From: an uncultured Bacteroidia bacterium
GTDB lineage: Bacteria > Bacteroidota > Bacteroidia > Bacteroidales > Prolixibacteraceae
NCBI GenBank assembly: GCA_903907075.1
Contig: CAIVMQ010000100.1
Span: 1-53,325 of the forward strand
DNA length: 53,325 nt
Direction: 5' to 3'
The translations under genes were made by a program, and so were the position numbers. A model generated the notes under the pieces. The model was not told the DNA's origin. It did no database searches and saw only the letters and a list, made by a program, of their open reading frames with translations. This document shows positions 24,759 to 33,383 of this stretch, piece after piece (position 1 is the stretch's first letter; every line of letters begins with the position of its first letter).

Positions 24759-26900
24759 TTAATTAAGAAATAATTCATCGATAAAAATCCATGCTGGTTT
24801 ACCTTTTCGATCTTTCCTCCATGCCGGCATTTTTTTGACATTTGATACGCTAAACTTGTAGTATTTATAGGTAGTCCCCTCGGGGAATTTACAGGTAAAT
24901 ATCTTGGCAATTAAAGAGGGATCATCCTTCTTTGGCATCGGAAAAGTTGTCTCTGCAATTTTCTTAAATAGTTTGCCATCATTACTTCCCTGGGCAGTTA
25001 TGGCTGCAATAGGAAATATTTCTGCACCAAATTCAATAAAAGCATTTAAATAAACAGAATGCAAGGTTTTTAACTCATTAAAACCAATAAGAAAATCTAA
25101 GGTCGAATTTTGGTACCCAAGCCATTTGTCTGTATATTTATTTGTCTCTCCTAAATCATAATCTATTAATGTTTTTGCACCATTCCCTTTATGCTTGGGA
25201 TCAGGTTGCGTTAACAAGAGTATTGAATCGGGATGAATTTCAGATTTATAATAGGTTCGAGAAACAATATCACTGCTTTGCCATCCGGTCCTGTATGCTT
25301 TGATTTTCAAAACAGTATTATCAAAGAGTCTAAAGGGTTCTTTATAATCCATGCTTTTTAAACTGTCGGGATCCGTGCCGTCTGTGGTATATTTAATCAC
25401 AACACCTTTTAGTAAATGCTTTAATTTTATATCAACATGTGTCGGAATAATCAATGAATCTTGTTCAATAGAAGGATTACTGATTTTCATGACTTGATCT
25501 TGCATATTGTCACCTACGGTTATTTTAACAGAAGGATATTTAACCATTATTTTCTCAAATGACTTTTCAGTTCCCTTTACAGTCCAAATATTAAGCTCCT
25601 TAAATTTAGCATTATCAAGAAATTTCTCAAGAGAACTGTCTTCAAATTCAATACCGCAAATGGAGACCGATTTAAGCTTCGGTAACGTTTTTAGCACTTC
25701 AAGAGCACTAATCTCGAGTTGGGTATTATTAAGATTTAAAATTTGTAAATTCTTAAATTGAACAATAATATCAAGATCTTCCTTCTTTAATGGCATACCC
25801 GACATATTTAAATTGATAATTCCATCCTTAATCTTTTCCAACTTCTTGAGATTTTCAGAATTGTAAAAAGTTCCTTGGAAAAAATTTACCTCTATCTCAT
25901 CCGATCCGTTAAACAAATAGTTTGTAGTGCAGTAGTTAGAGTTAAATTCTTTTAAATCTGGAAGATTACTCTTGAATTCAAATTTTGGTGTGCTTACTGA
26001 TTCTACTTTAGAGACAAAAAGTTTTAAGCTATCGTCTTTATTTAGTTCACTTCCTTTAATCGTGAAATTGGCACCTCCCTTGATCCAGTTATTTAAGATA
26101 CTTATTTCACGGGCAGTAAGTTGGATTTTACCATCAGGTGGCATATGCATTTCATTTGCCATTGGGAAATGTATAACCTCGATTAGCATAGCTATATTAT
26201 TCTTCTCCCCTTTAATAATCAAACCATCTTTGCCGCCCTTTATAATATATTCAGGCGTATCTAACCTCAGATCGCCCTTCATCTTATCGACACCATGGCA
26301 GCCGATACACTTTTGTGTAAATATTGGAGCTACAATAGATTTATATACTGTTTCTTCTGCAACTGTTTCACCATTACCGGCAACGGAAGCTTCAGCCTTT
26401 TCAGGAAAACTTAATGCATTAACTCCATGAGTTAGCTGAGCCCCTTTATGAGTTGAGAAAATAAGAACGATGCCGAAGAAAATAGCAAAATATTTTTTTA
26501 GTTCAACTTTAATTTCAAGCAAATAAATTGATAGCCAACTCAATAATGCAATTAGGATACCGCCCCATTTATGCAAATTAATTAGGTCGCCATCGTATGA
26601 ATTTTGTTTCGATAATAGCAAACCACAAATAACTACACCGCTGGCAATAACAGCATTTGTAACTAAAACTAATTTTTCAATTGCAATGGGAACCCTTCGA
26701 TTATTAAAAAAGAGGAGATACATTGCTATCAGGATTCCAAATACGATAGGGAAATGCAATACTAAGGGGTGAAGTTTACCAATCCACTGAAGAAAGAGCC
26801 CAGGTTGAATAACTTGATTGTAAACTGCCAGCACCAAAAGTAAAGGGTTTAAAACCCATAAACTCATTTCAAGTATCTGGTAAATTTTTTTCTCACTCAT
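24759..26900 (-). CDS. membrane c-type cytochrome with leucine-rich and chitobiase-like domains
   Basis: The 713-residue protein is a mosaic. Residues 1-150 hold four or so membrane helices with HPLVLHFPIVFGILIAMY (DUF2231-like). A PSCyt1-type cytochrome domain follows with haem motif CIGCH (198-202) and likely axial Met in MHMPPDGK (Met253). Residues about 340-450 look like leucine-rich repeats (LQILNLNNTQLEISALEVLK). Residues about 515-570 match the chitobiase/beta-hexosaminidase C-terminal type (YTTDGTDPDSLKS) and the last 130 residues resemble a carbohydrate-binding beta-sandwich. Haem and binding domains should face the periplasm. Last gene of a four-gene minus-strand set; it starts 3 bp after the DUF1501 stop. 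Substrate unknown. Confidence 0.85.
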   Translation of the reverse strand: MSEKKIYQILEMSLWVLNPLLLVLAVYNQVIQPGLFLQWIGKLHPLVLHFPIVFGILIAMYLLFFNNRRVPIAIEKLVLVTNAVIASGVVICGLLLSKQNSYDGDLINLHKWGGILIALLSWLSIYLLEIKVELKKYFAIFFGIVLIFSTHKGAQLTHGVNALSFPEKAEASVAGNGETVAEETVYKSIVAPIFTQKCIGCHGVDKMKGDLRLDTPEYIIKGGKDGLIIKGEKNNIAMLIEVIHFPMANEMHMPPDGKIQLTAREISILNNWIKGGANFTIKGSELNKDDSLKLFVSKVESVSTPKFEFKSNLPDLKEFNSNYCTTNYLFNGSDEIEVNFFQGTFYNSENLKKLEKIKDGIINLNMSGMPLKKEDLDIIVQFKNLQILNLNNTQLEISALEVLKTLPKLKSVSICGIEFEDSSLEKFLDNAKFKELNIWTVKGTEKSFEKIMVKYPSVKITVGDNMQDQVMKISNPSIEQDSLIIPTHVDIKLKHLLKGVVIKYTTDGTDPDSLKSMDYKEPFRLFDNTVLKIKAYRTGWQSSDIVSRTYYKSEIHPDSILLLTQPDPKHKGNGAKTLIDYDLGETNKYTDKWLGYQNSTLDFLIGFNELKTLHSVYLNAFIEFGAEIFPIAAITAQGSNDGKLFKKIAETTFPMPKKDDPSLIAKIFTCKFPEGTTYKYYKFSVSNVKKMPAWRKDRKGKPAWIFIDELFLN

Positions 26901-26903
26901 AAT

Positions 26904-28349
26904 TTAACTAATTATATCATGGACCACATTACCAGCGACATCCGTCAATCGGTATCTTCTTCCCTGATGTTTAAAGGTGAATTTTTCATGATCAATACCC
27001 ATTAAATGCATTACCGTTGCATGGAAATCATGCACATGGACTGGCATTTGGGTAATATTATATCCAAATTCATCAGTTTCTCCAAACACTCCGGGTTTTA
27101 CTCCACCACCTGCCATCCAAATTGTAAAGCATCTCGGGTGGTGGTCACGACCATAATTATCTTTACTTAATGCGCCCTGGCAATAGTTTGTTCTTCCAAA
27201 TTCACCTCCCCAGATTACGAGTGTTTCATCAAGTAAACCACGTTGTTTTAAATCTTTTATTAGTGCTGCTGAAGATTGATCAATATCCCTGCATTGTCCT
27301 TCAATTTCTTTAGGGAGATTACCATGGGTATCCCATCCTTGATGGTATAACTGTACAAAACGGACTCCATTTTCAGAAAGTTTACGAGCTAACAGGCAAT
27401 TTGCCGCATAAGTCCCCGGAATTAAACACTCCGGACCATACATTTTAATTATTGACTCCGGCTCATTCTGTAATGATGTTAATTCAGGTACAGCCATCTG
27501 CATCCGGTAGGCTAACTCATACTGTTGAATCTTGGTTACAATTTCCGGATCACCGATGTTTTTGTAAGCTGCGTCGTTCAATGCAGAAATTTCATCCAGC
27601 ATAACCCTTTTATCGACGCGATTTATGAAACTAGGATCGGTGAGGTATTTAACCGGTTCTTCACCACTGCTAAATTGTACACCTTGGTGGATGGAATCGA
27701 GGAATCCGTTATTCCATAATTTAGAATATACTCCCTGTCCATTACCTTTTCCTTTGCTGAGTAATACGCAAAAAGCGGGTAGATTTTTATTTTCACTCCC
27801 TAAACCATAGCTAATCCATGATCCCATACTTGGACGATTTCCAACTTGAGCACCAGTTTGAAAGAACGTTAAAGCCGGATCATGATTAATCGCTTCAGTA
27901 TAAATAGAGCGTACGAAGCACATCTCATCGCTCATACTTGCTAAATGAGGTAAAGCTTCTGTAAACCAGGCACCGGTATTTCCGTGTTGAGCAAAATTAA
28001 ATTTCGTTCCGGCAAGCGGAAACTTAGCCTGGTTGGCCGTCATCCCAGTAAGCCGTTGACCATTTCTAATGCTAGCAGGTAATTCTTCGCCGTGCATCTT
28101 CTGTAGCATTGGCTTATAATCAAATAGATCCAATTGAGATGGAGCTCCATTCTGAAATAAATAAATTACCCTTTTGGCTTTAGGCGCGAAGTGGGGGAGT
28201 ACATTTGAAAAAAGTTCATCCTCATTTGAACCATCAAACATACCCGGAACCATCAAGGATCCCAATGCTAAACCACCTATTCCAAGACTTAATTTGGATA
28301 AGAACTTGCGTCTGTTTTGATTTAAACCGTGTTCTAAAAATTCTTTCAT
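26904..28349 (-). CDS. DUF1501 family protein, exported by Tat-type signal
   Basis: The 481-residue protein belongs to DUF1501, a family with an alkaline-phosphatase/sulfatase-like fold. It starts with a twin-arginine-like signal (NQNRRKFLSKLSLGIGGLAL). Family stretches: VIYLFQNGAPSQLDLFDYKP, MCFVRSIYTEAINHDPA, PSMGSWISYGLGSEN, FVQLYHQGWDTHGNL, TLVIWGGEFGRT and GRDHHPRCFTIWMAGGG, with Asp/His residues placed like metal ligands. No confirmed activity is known to me. DUF1501 genes nearly always pair with DUF1549-DUF1553 cytochrome genes, as here (10 bp downstream of that gene). Confidence 0.93.
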   Translation of the reverse strand: MKEFLEHGLNQNRRKFLSKLSLGIGGLALGSLMVPGMFDGSNEDELFSNVLPHFAPKAKRVIYLFQNGAPSQLDLFDYKPMLQKMHGEELPASIRNGQRLTGMTANQAKFPLAGTKFNFAQHGNTGAWFTEALPHLASMSDEMCFVRSIYTEAINHDPALTFFQTGAQVGNRPSMGSWISYGLGSENKNLPAFCVLLSKGKGNGQGVYSKLWNNGFLDSIHQGVQFSSGEEPVKYLTDPSFINRVDKRVMLDEISALNDAAYKNIGDPEIVTKIQQYELAYRMQMAVPELTSLQNEPESIIKMYGPECLIPGTYAANCLLARKLSENGVRFVQLYHQGWDTHGNLPKEIEGQCRDIDQSSAALIKDLKQRGLLDETLVIWGGEFGRTNYCQGALSKDNYGRDHHPRCFTIWMAGGGVKPGVFGETDEFGYNITQMPVHVHDFHATVMHLMGIDHEKFTFKHQGRRYRLTDVAGNVVHDIIS

Positions 28350-28359
28350 AGTTTATAGG

Positions 28360-30750
28360 TTAAGATTTCGTAATGGCTTCTTCTAAATTATACATGATTA
28401 AGATTGTCTTCATCAATGCCCCAGCTTCCAGATCATTGTACGAATCCATTACATGTTTATACTCTCCAACTTTAAGTGTTAATTTTAATAATTCAGGATT
28501 TTCTTTGAAATATTCCTGCTGTTTTTTGCAATATGCAATAAGCTTCTCCCGCTCAAATTTCGTGGGTTTACGAACCAAAATAGATTGGAATGCCTGTTCG
28601 ATTTTTTCGTCCAACCCTTTGGGCAATATCGAGATATTTTCGGCTAAAACACGTGATGCTTCAAGGACTGTAGGATCATTAAGCATCGTTAAGGCCTGAA
28701 GTGGGGTATTGGTACTCGATCGTTTTGCTTCACACTGATCTCGGCTGCTGGCATCAAAAATCATAAGACTCGGCGGCGGCGCAGTTAATTTAAAAATCGT
28801 ATATAATCCTCTGCGATAAATCGATGGTCCGTGATCTTGTTTATAACTCGCCAAAACACCTCGTCCTGATGTTGTGCTCTCCCAAACTCCCTTGGGCTGA
28901 TATGGTTTTACACTCGGTCCTCCAATCTGCTGATTTAATAATCCACTGCTGCTAAGTACCCAATCACGAATTATCTCAGCCTTATATCTCATTCGGGGAG
29001 CTCTGGAATAATAGATGTTTTCAGGATCTTGTTCCAACTGTTTTTTACTAACCTCGCTAGATTGACAATAAGTATTACTGGTTAGAATTTTTTTGATTAA
29101 ATATTTAATATCCCAATTATGATCCATAAAATCGACCGCCAACCAATCTAATAATTCAGGATGCGAAGGAAGTTCACCTTGTAATCCATAATCACTTGAG
29201 GTTTTAACAATTCCCTTGCCAAATATCTCCTGCCAAATGAAATTTACAAATACACGGGCTGTCAACGGATTTTTTTTGTTAATCGTCCATTGTGCTAACC
29301 CTAAGCGGTTACGGGGATATACTAGTGTATCATAAGGCATAATCGATTCAAGACCCGTTGGTTTTACTTCGACCGATGTGGGGGCATCATAACGTCCTCT
29401 ACTAAGCATAAATGTAGGTTTCTTAATCGAATCATCTGCCATTACCGAAATCTGAATTGCACTTGTATCGACAACATTGATATACGGCATAAACTTGTTC
29501 ACCTCTTCATGATTGATAAATAGTTTAGGTGCTTTTGCAGGCGTTGAAGTGCTTACATCCCCTTCGAATCCTTTCTCTTTGCTTATATTGAAAAAAGCAT
29601 ACAACTGATAATAATCCTTATTTGAGAATGGATCATATTTATGATCATGGCATTGCGCACATTCTATGGTCACACCCAAAATAGCCTTGCCGTAGGTTCG
29701 TGTTTTATCAATGTTATAAGATACCCGGTATTCTTCTTCTATAATACCCCCTTCTTCGGTATACTTGTGATTACGGAAAAAAGCGGTCGCTAAAATATTT
29801 TCCTTTGATGCATTTGGTAATAAATCACCTGCTATCTGATCGGTAAGAAATTTATCATAGGAAAGATTTTTGTTAAATGCATTAATTACCCAATCTCTCC
29901 AGGGCCATTGTGATCTTATATTATCGTCCTGGAATCCAAACGAGTCTGCATAACGAGCTAAATCACACCATAATATGGCCATCTTCTCACCGTAAGAGGG
30001 TTTTTGCAATAGTGTATCTATAAGTTGACTATACCAATCCTTTGCTGGATTTTCATTCCATTGGGAAACCTCTTTAAATGTTGGAGCAAGACCGGTAATA
30101 TCGGCAAATGCTCTCTTGATCAAGACTTCCTTGCTTGCTTCGCTATTTGGGCTGAAGGTAACATCGGCAAATACTCTCTTGATCATAACTTCCTTACTTG
30201 CTTCGCTGTTTGGGCTAAACCCTTTATTCTCCATTTTTCGGAGAATAAAGGCATCAATTTCGTTGTTTGTCCAACTCTTATCGCTTACCGCAGGTAGTGG
30301 AGCTTTTACAGGAGGTACAAATGCCCAATGCTTCTCATATTTAGCGCCATCTTTAATCCAATGTCTGAAAAGGTTAATTTCATCATGGGTTAGTTTGGTC
30401 AGATGGCTCTCTGGCATAGGCATCATTACTGCAGGATCTGTTGATTCAATGCGTCTTATTAACTCACTCTTTTCTGGCGATCCCGGTACAATAGCATAAT
30501 GACCTTTGGTTTTTTGTAATTCAGCATAAGCTCCGGACTGTAAATCCAAACGTAAACCGGCTTTTCTCTTGTTTGCATCAGGGCCATGACATGAGAAGCA
30601 CTTATCAGAAAGTAATGGTCTGATATTGCGGTTGTAAGTGATCTCATTTTCTCCACTGCCTTGGTAATACTTTAATTTATAAAATAGACCAAAAACCAAA
30701 ACTGCCACTACAACGGCACCAATCGTGAAACGAATCTGTTTGTTTTGCAT
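28360..30750 (-). CDS. PSCyt1-DUF1549-DUF1553 cytochrome protein
   Basis: The 796-residue protein has an N-terminal membrane anchor (residues 8-25), a PSCyt1 haem domain with CFSCH (51-55) and SDKCFSCHGPDANKRKAGLR, DUF1549 (about 160-370) and DUF1553 (about 490-740). DUF1549 marks include YGEKMAILWCDLARYADS, WPWRDWVINAFNKNLSYDKF and QIAGDLLPNAS; a second CxxCH-like CAQCHDH is near residue 350. DUF1553 marks include ARVFVNFIWQEIFGKGIV and RSSTNTPLQALTMLND. Residues 178-198 and 199-219 are a direct duplication. The protein should face the periplasm and carry out electron transfer or oxidation coupled to DUF1501, but no reaction is established. It is 8 bp downstream of the NHL gene. Confidence 0.92.
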   Translation of the reverse strand: MQNKQIRFTIGAVVVAVLVFGLFYKLKYYQGSGENEITYNRNIRPLLSDKCFSCHGPDANKRKAGLRLDLQSGAYAELQKTKGHYAIVPGSPEKSELIRRIESTDPAVMMPMPESHLTKLTHDEINLFRHWIKDGAKYEKHWAFVPPVKAPLPAVSDKSWTNNEIDAFILRKMENKGFSPNSEASKEVMIKRVFADVTFSPNSEASKEVLIKRAFADITGLAPTFKEVSQWNENPAKDWYSQLIDTLLQKPSYGEKMAILWCDLARYADSFGFQDDNIRSQWPWRDWVINAFNKNLSYDKFLTDQIAGDLLPNASKENILATAFFRNHKYTEEGGIIEEEYRVSYNIDKTRTYGKAILGVTIECAQCHDHKYDPFSNKDYYQLYAFFNISKEKGFEGDVSTSTPAKAPKLFINHEEVNKFMPYINVVDTSAIQISVMADDSIKKPTFMLSRGRYDAPTSVEVKPTGLESIMPYDTLVYPRNRLGLAQWTINKKNPLTARVFVNFIWQEIFGKGIVKTSSDYGLQGELPSHPELLDWLAVDFMDHNWDIKYLIKKILTSNTYCQSSEVSKKQLEQDPENIYYSRAPRMRYKAEIIRDWVLSSSGLLNQQIGGPSVKPYQPKGVWESTTSGRGVLASYKQDHGPSIYRRGLYTIFKLTAPPPSLMIFDASSRDQCEAKRSSTNTPLQALTMLNDPTVLEASRVLAENISILPKGLDEKIEQAFQSILVRKPTKFEREKLIAYCKKQQEYFKENPELLKLTLKVGEYKHVMDSYNDLEAGALMKTILIMYNLEEAITKS
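30094..30219 (-). repeat. 63-bp in-frame tandem duplication in DUF1549
   Basis: Copies at 30094-30156 and 30157-30219 differ at 7 of 63 positions by my count. Each encodes a 21-residue unit FSPNSEASKEV(M/L)IKR(V/A)FAD(V/I)T, so a stretch found once in the family occurs twice. Confidence 0.95.
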
Positions 30751-30758
30751 TTGATTTC

Positions 30759-31784
30759 TTAAACTTTTGTAAATTTATACGGATAAACCTTATCTGAAGC
30801 CCATTGAGCAACGTAAATACTACCCTCGTCATCAACACAAACGTCATGAGGGTGAATGAAAATCTTCTCAGTTTGAAAGAGCGGTTTTAATTCATTATTC
30901 TCATAGATCGGTTCAGAACCACCTAAATTGGAAATTACCTTATTCTCTTTATTTAAGATAGTCACAAAACCAGATTTGCTATTGTCTAAATTAGGCGATC
31001 TAAGCACGGCAGCATATAAATAATCACCTTTAATTACCGGCCGACACACACATGCCCCAGGTAAATGAATTATTTCCAACAACTTGCCATCTAATGAGAA
31101 ACGTTTAAATGCGTTCCTTGTTCTGTCAGTTATAATTAAGGTAGGTGTTGGATTTCTATAATCGATACAAATACCATGTGCATTATCGAAAAATTCATCT
31201 CCTGTTCCACGTCCGCCAAATGAATTTTTCAAACGGCCATCAGCCTCATAATGTAGTATATGCTGTGCCCCATAGCCGTCGGCAATATAAAATTCTCCAT
31301 TCTCGAGCACAGCAGTCTCCGTAGGGACAAATGCATCCTTTTTTTGATAAGCAGGAAGATCTGCAGGAGCATCAATGGTAAGAAGAATCTTACCGTCTAT
31401 GGTAGTCTTATATACCTGATGCTTTGCGGTATCAGTGATAAATAAAAAATCTTCACTGCCATTATGTTGTACCGTAAGCCCATGGGCACCTGGAAATTCC
31501 TTACCCCATGTATCAATTAGTCTTCCACTCTTATTGTAAATTATTATATTATTCCGCGTTTCATTTGTTAACAATAAAATACGCCCTTTTCTGTCCTGAA
31601 TCATCTCATGACAGTCGTTTACAGGTGTTTTCTCCGGATTTAAAGTACCCCACTGGGTATTCAATTTATAGGTCATTTCGTTATGACCATAAACAATACC
31701 GCTTGATTTACTAAACAGATCTTTAGTAATTAATAAACCGGCTGTAGAAAGCGCAGTATCTCTAAGAAAGTTTCTTCTTTTCAT
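30759..31784 (-). CDS. exported NHL-type beta-propeller protein
   Basis: The 341-residue protein starts with a twin-arginine-like signal (MKRRNFLRDTALSTAGLLI). The body has repeated propeller strands of NHL type: GAHGLTVQHNGSEDFLFITD, FYIADGYGAQHILHYEADGRL, DNAHGICIDYRNPTPTLIITD, and a closing HPHDVCVDDEGSIYVAQWASD. This resembles the peptidyl-alpha-hydroxyglycine amidating-lyase-like propellers often annotated in Planctomycetes and Bacteroidota, where the actual ligand is unknown. It is the first gene of the four-gene group, 8 bp before the PSCyt1-DUF1549-DUF1553 gene, so it is probably part of the same exported system. Confidence 0.88.
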   Translation of the reverse strand: MKRRNFLRDTALSTAGLLITKDLFSKSSGIVYGHNEMTYKLNTQWGTLNPEKTPVNDCHEMIQDRKGRILLLTNETRNNIIIYNKSGRLIDTWGKEFPGAHGLTVQHNGSEDFLFITDTAKHQVYKTTIDGKILLTIDAPADLPAYQKKDAFVPTETAVLENGEFYIADGYGAQHILHYEADGRLKNSFGGRGTGDEFFDNAHGICIDYRNPTPTLIITDRTRNAFKRFSLDGKLLEIIHLPGACVCRPVIKGDYLYAAVLRSPNLDNSKSGFVTILNKENKVISNLGGSEPIYENNELKPLFQTEKIFIHPHDVCVDDEGSIYVAQWASDKVYPYKFTKV

Positions 31785-32404
31785 TTCAAGTTATAAATAG
31801 TTGTAACTATATATAATAGTCACAATGGTTAGTAATCAAATAAATATAAAATAGTTAGTCGTTTGGGTTTTTGAGAATTAATAAATACGCTTTGTCTGCC
31901 TACCCATCAATAAGAGATCTAGTCTAATTTTACATAAAAACTATATCTATTCAACACGTAAAAGATGTTATGTACTAATTCTAATAAAACAGGTGCAAAA
32001 TAAGTAATATTAATCTAAAACAGCTATAAAATATGAAATATTTTAGCCGGTTAAGTATCAAATTAAAAGAATTAAATAAAATTTGATTAGGAGTAATTAT
32101 CCATTTAAAAGTTATTTACAGGTAACAAATAAACCAACTCAGATTAATCACCTAGTATGCCAATGAAAAATAAAATAGTAATTTACTACTGAGCAGATCT
32201 AAAGTATAATTTCCATAAAAAAAAACATCGATTAATCTTATTATAGGTGATTTAATAGTTGTTTCTTGATAAAGTCCAATAAATACAGCTTCACATTTAT
32301 ACACAGTTCGATTTTTAATATATGAATCTGTTGATATCTCGTTTTGTTGAAAATGGTTATGCAAATTAATTGATTCTCTTTCAGAAAATAAAGGGCAATC
32401 TCTA
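31785..32404. other. 620-bp AT-rich divergent spacer
   Basis: Spacer between the NHL gene and yebC. It contains a short palindrome ATAGTT-GT-AACTAT at 31797-31810, just before the NHL gene, and a TAAAATAT-GAA-ATATTTTA inverted repeat at 32027-32045. No convincing gene; an unexplained 70-codon minus frame at 32152-32364 lacks any coding signal. Confidence 0.5.
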
Positions 32405-32437
32405 TTTGCGCAGGTTCAATTTCATTTACTAAATTTG
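32405..32437 (+). promoter_or_regulatory. promoter of yebC
   Basis: TTTG (32405-32408) and TAAATTTG (32430-32437) are 21 bp apart, close to the Bacteroidota consensus TTTG-N19-TAnnTTTG. The -7 box ends 23 bp before the yebC start codon. Confidence 0.65.
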
Positions 32438-32460
32438 TAGCTTAAGTAATAAAACCTAAT

Positions 32461-33213
32461 ATGTCAGGACATAGTAAATGGTCAAAAATTAAGCGAAAGA
32501 AAGGTGCCCTTGATGCAAAACGATCAAATATATTCTCCAGATTGGCCAAAGAGATCACCGTTGCCGTAAAGGAAGGTGGCATAAGCGATCCTGCGATGAA
32601 TGCCAGATTGAGAATTGCGGTACTGAATGCGAAAGGTCAAAATATGCCTAAAGATAACATTGATAGAGCAATTTCAAAAGGGGAGAAGGATGGAAATGAT
32701 TTGGAGGAGATCTTTCTTGAGGGATATGGCATTGGTAGGGTTGCTGTATTTGTCGAATGCCTTAGCGATAATAATAACAGAACAGTTGCTGATATACGAC
32801 ATATTTTCACAAAACGAGGTGGGTCTCTAACTACTAAAGGATCATTGAACTTTATTTTTGATCGCAAAGGAGTTTTTTCAATCTCTATTCAACCGGGGAT
32901 TAACTTAGATGATTTAGAACTCGAATTAATAGAATCAGGAGCAGAAGAGATTGAAATAGAAGAGGATTTGATTATTGTAACTACTGCAACTGAAGACTTC
33001 GGTAAATTCAATAAAAAACTTGAGGATCTTAAAATTGAGCCACAAAAGGCTGAATTACAAAGACTTTCGCGTGTCGATAAACGACTCCAGGTTTCGGAGG
33101 CTAAGATTATCTTACGTATGATTGAAGAATTAGAAGATAATGAGGATGTCCAAAATGTTTACCACAACCTCGAAATGACAGATGAATTGGAAATGGCTCT
33201 AGAGGAGCAATAA
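32461..33213 (+). CDS. YebC/PmpR family protein (TACO1-like)
   Basis: The 250-residue protein has the family start GHSKWSKIKRKKGALDAKRS, then FSRLAKEITVAVKEGG, MPKDNIDRAISKG, and NNRTVADIRHIFTKRGGSL. Family members were long treated as transcription regulators; recent work on relatives shows a role in easing ribosome stalling at polyproline-type sequences, so it may act in translation. Length and domains are normal. It has a well-formed promoter, and the serine-hydrolase locus starts 35 bp downstream on the same strand, so the two may be co-transcribed. Confidence 0.96.
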   Translation: MSGHSKWSKIKRKKGALDAKRSNIFSRLAKEITVAVKEGGISDPAMNARLRIAVLNAKGQNMPKDNIDRAISKGEKDGNDLEEIFLEGYGIGRVAVFVECLSDNNNRTVADIRHIFTKRGGSLTTKGSLNFIFDRKGVFSISIQPGINLDDLELELIESGAEEIEIEEDLIIVTTATEDFGKFNKKLEDLKIEPQKAELQRLSRVDKRLQVSEAKIILRMIEELEDNEDVQNVYHNLEMTDELEMALEEQ

Positions 33214-33248
33214 ATCTAGGATTTTGTAAAATAATAGACCATTGAATA

Positions 33249-33383
33249 ATGATAAAACGTAAGCTATTTATTTTTATAGTAATTATTTTGGGATTGATAA
33301 TTATTGCTGCTTCGCAATATCCAAAACTCTATATTGCGACCGGCTATGGCGCAAAAACATGGCTACTGCATTATTTAAATTAA
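33249..33383 (+). pseudogene. signal-anchor fragment of the serine hydrolase, separated by a frameshift
   Basis: An ATG frame of 44 codons encodes a membrane anchor (MIKRKLFIFIVIILGLIIIA) followed by SQYPKLYIATGYGAK, then runs into a stop. The next frame, beginning at 33359, continues the protein. One more A in the run AAAAA at 33353-33357 would join GYGAK to N-MATALFKLN and give one continuous protein. This looks like a 1-base loss, either real or a sequencing error. Confidence 0.75.

Noticed and set aside
30094..30219. The repeat as a possible CRISPR or mobile-element mark
   Set aside because: Only two units, no spacers, in frame within a coding region; it is a simple duplication.
32152..32364. 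A 70-codon minus-strand frame between the NHL gene and yebC
   Set aside because: AT-rich, no recognisable motif, signal peptide or neighbour support; likely chance.
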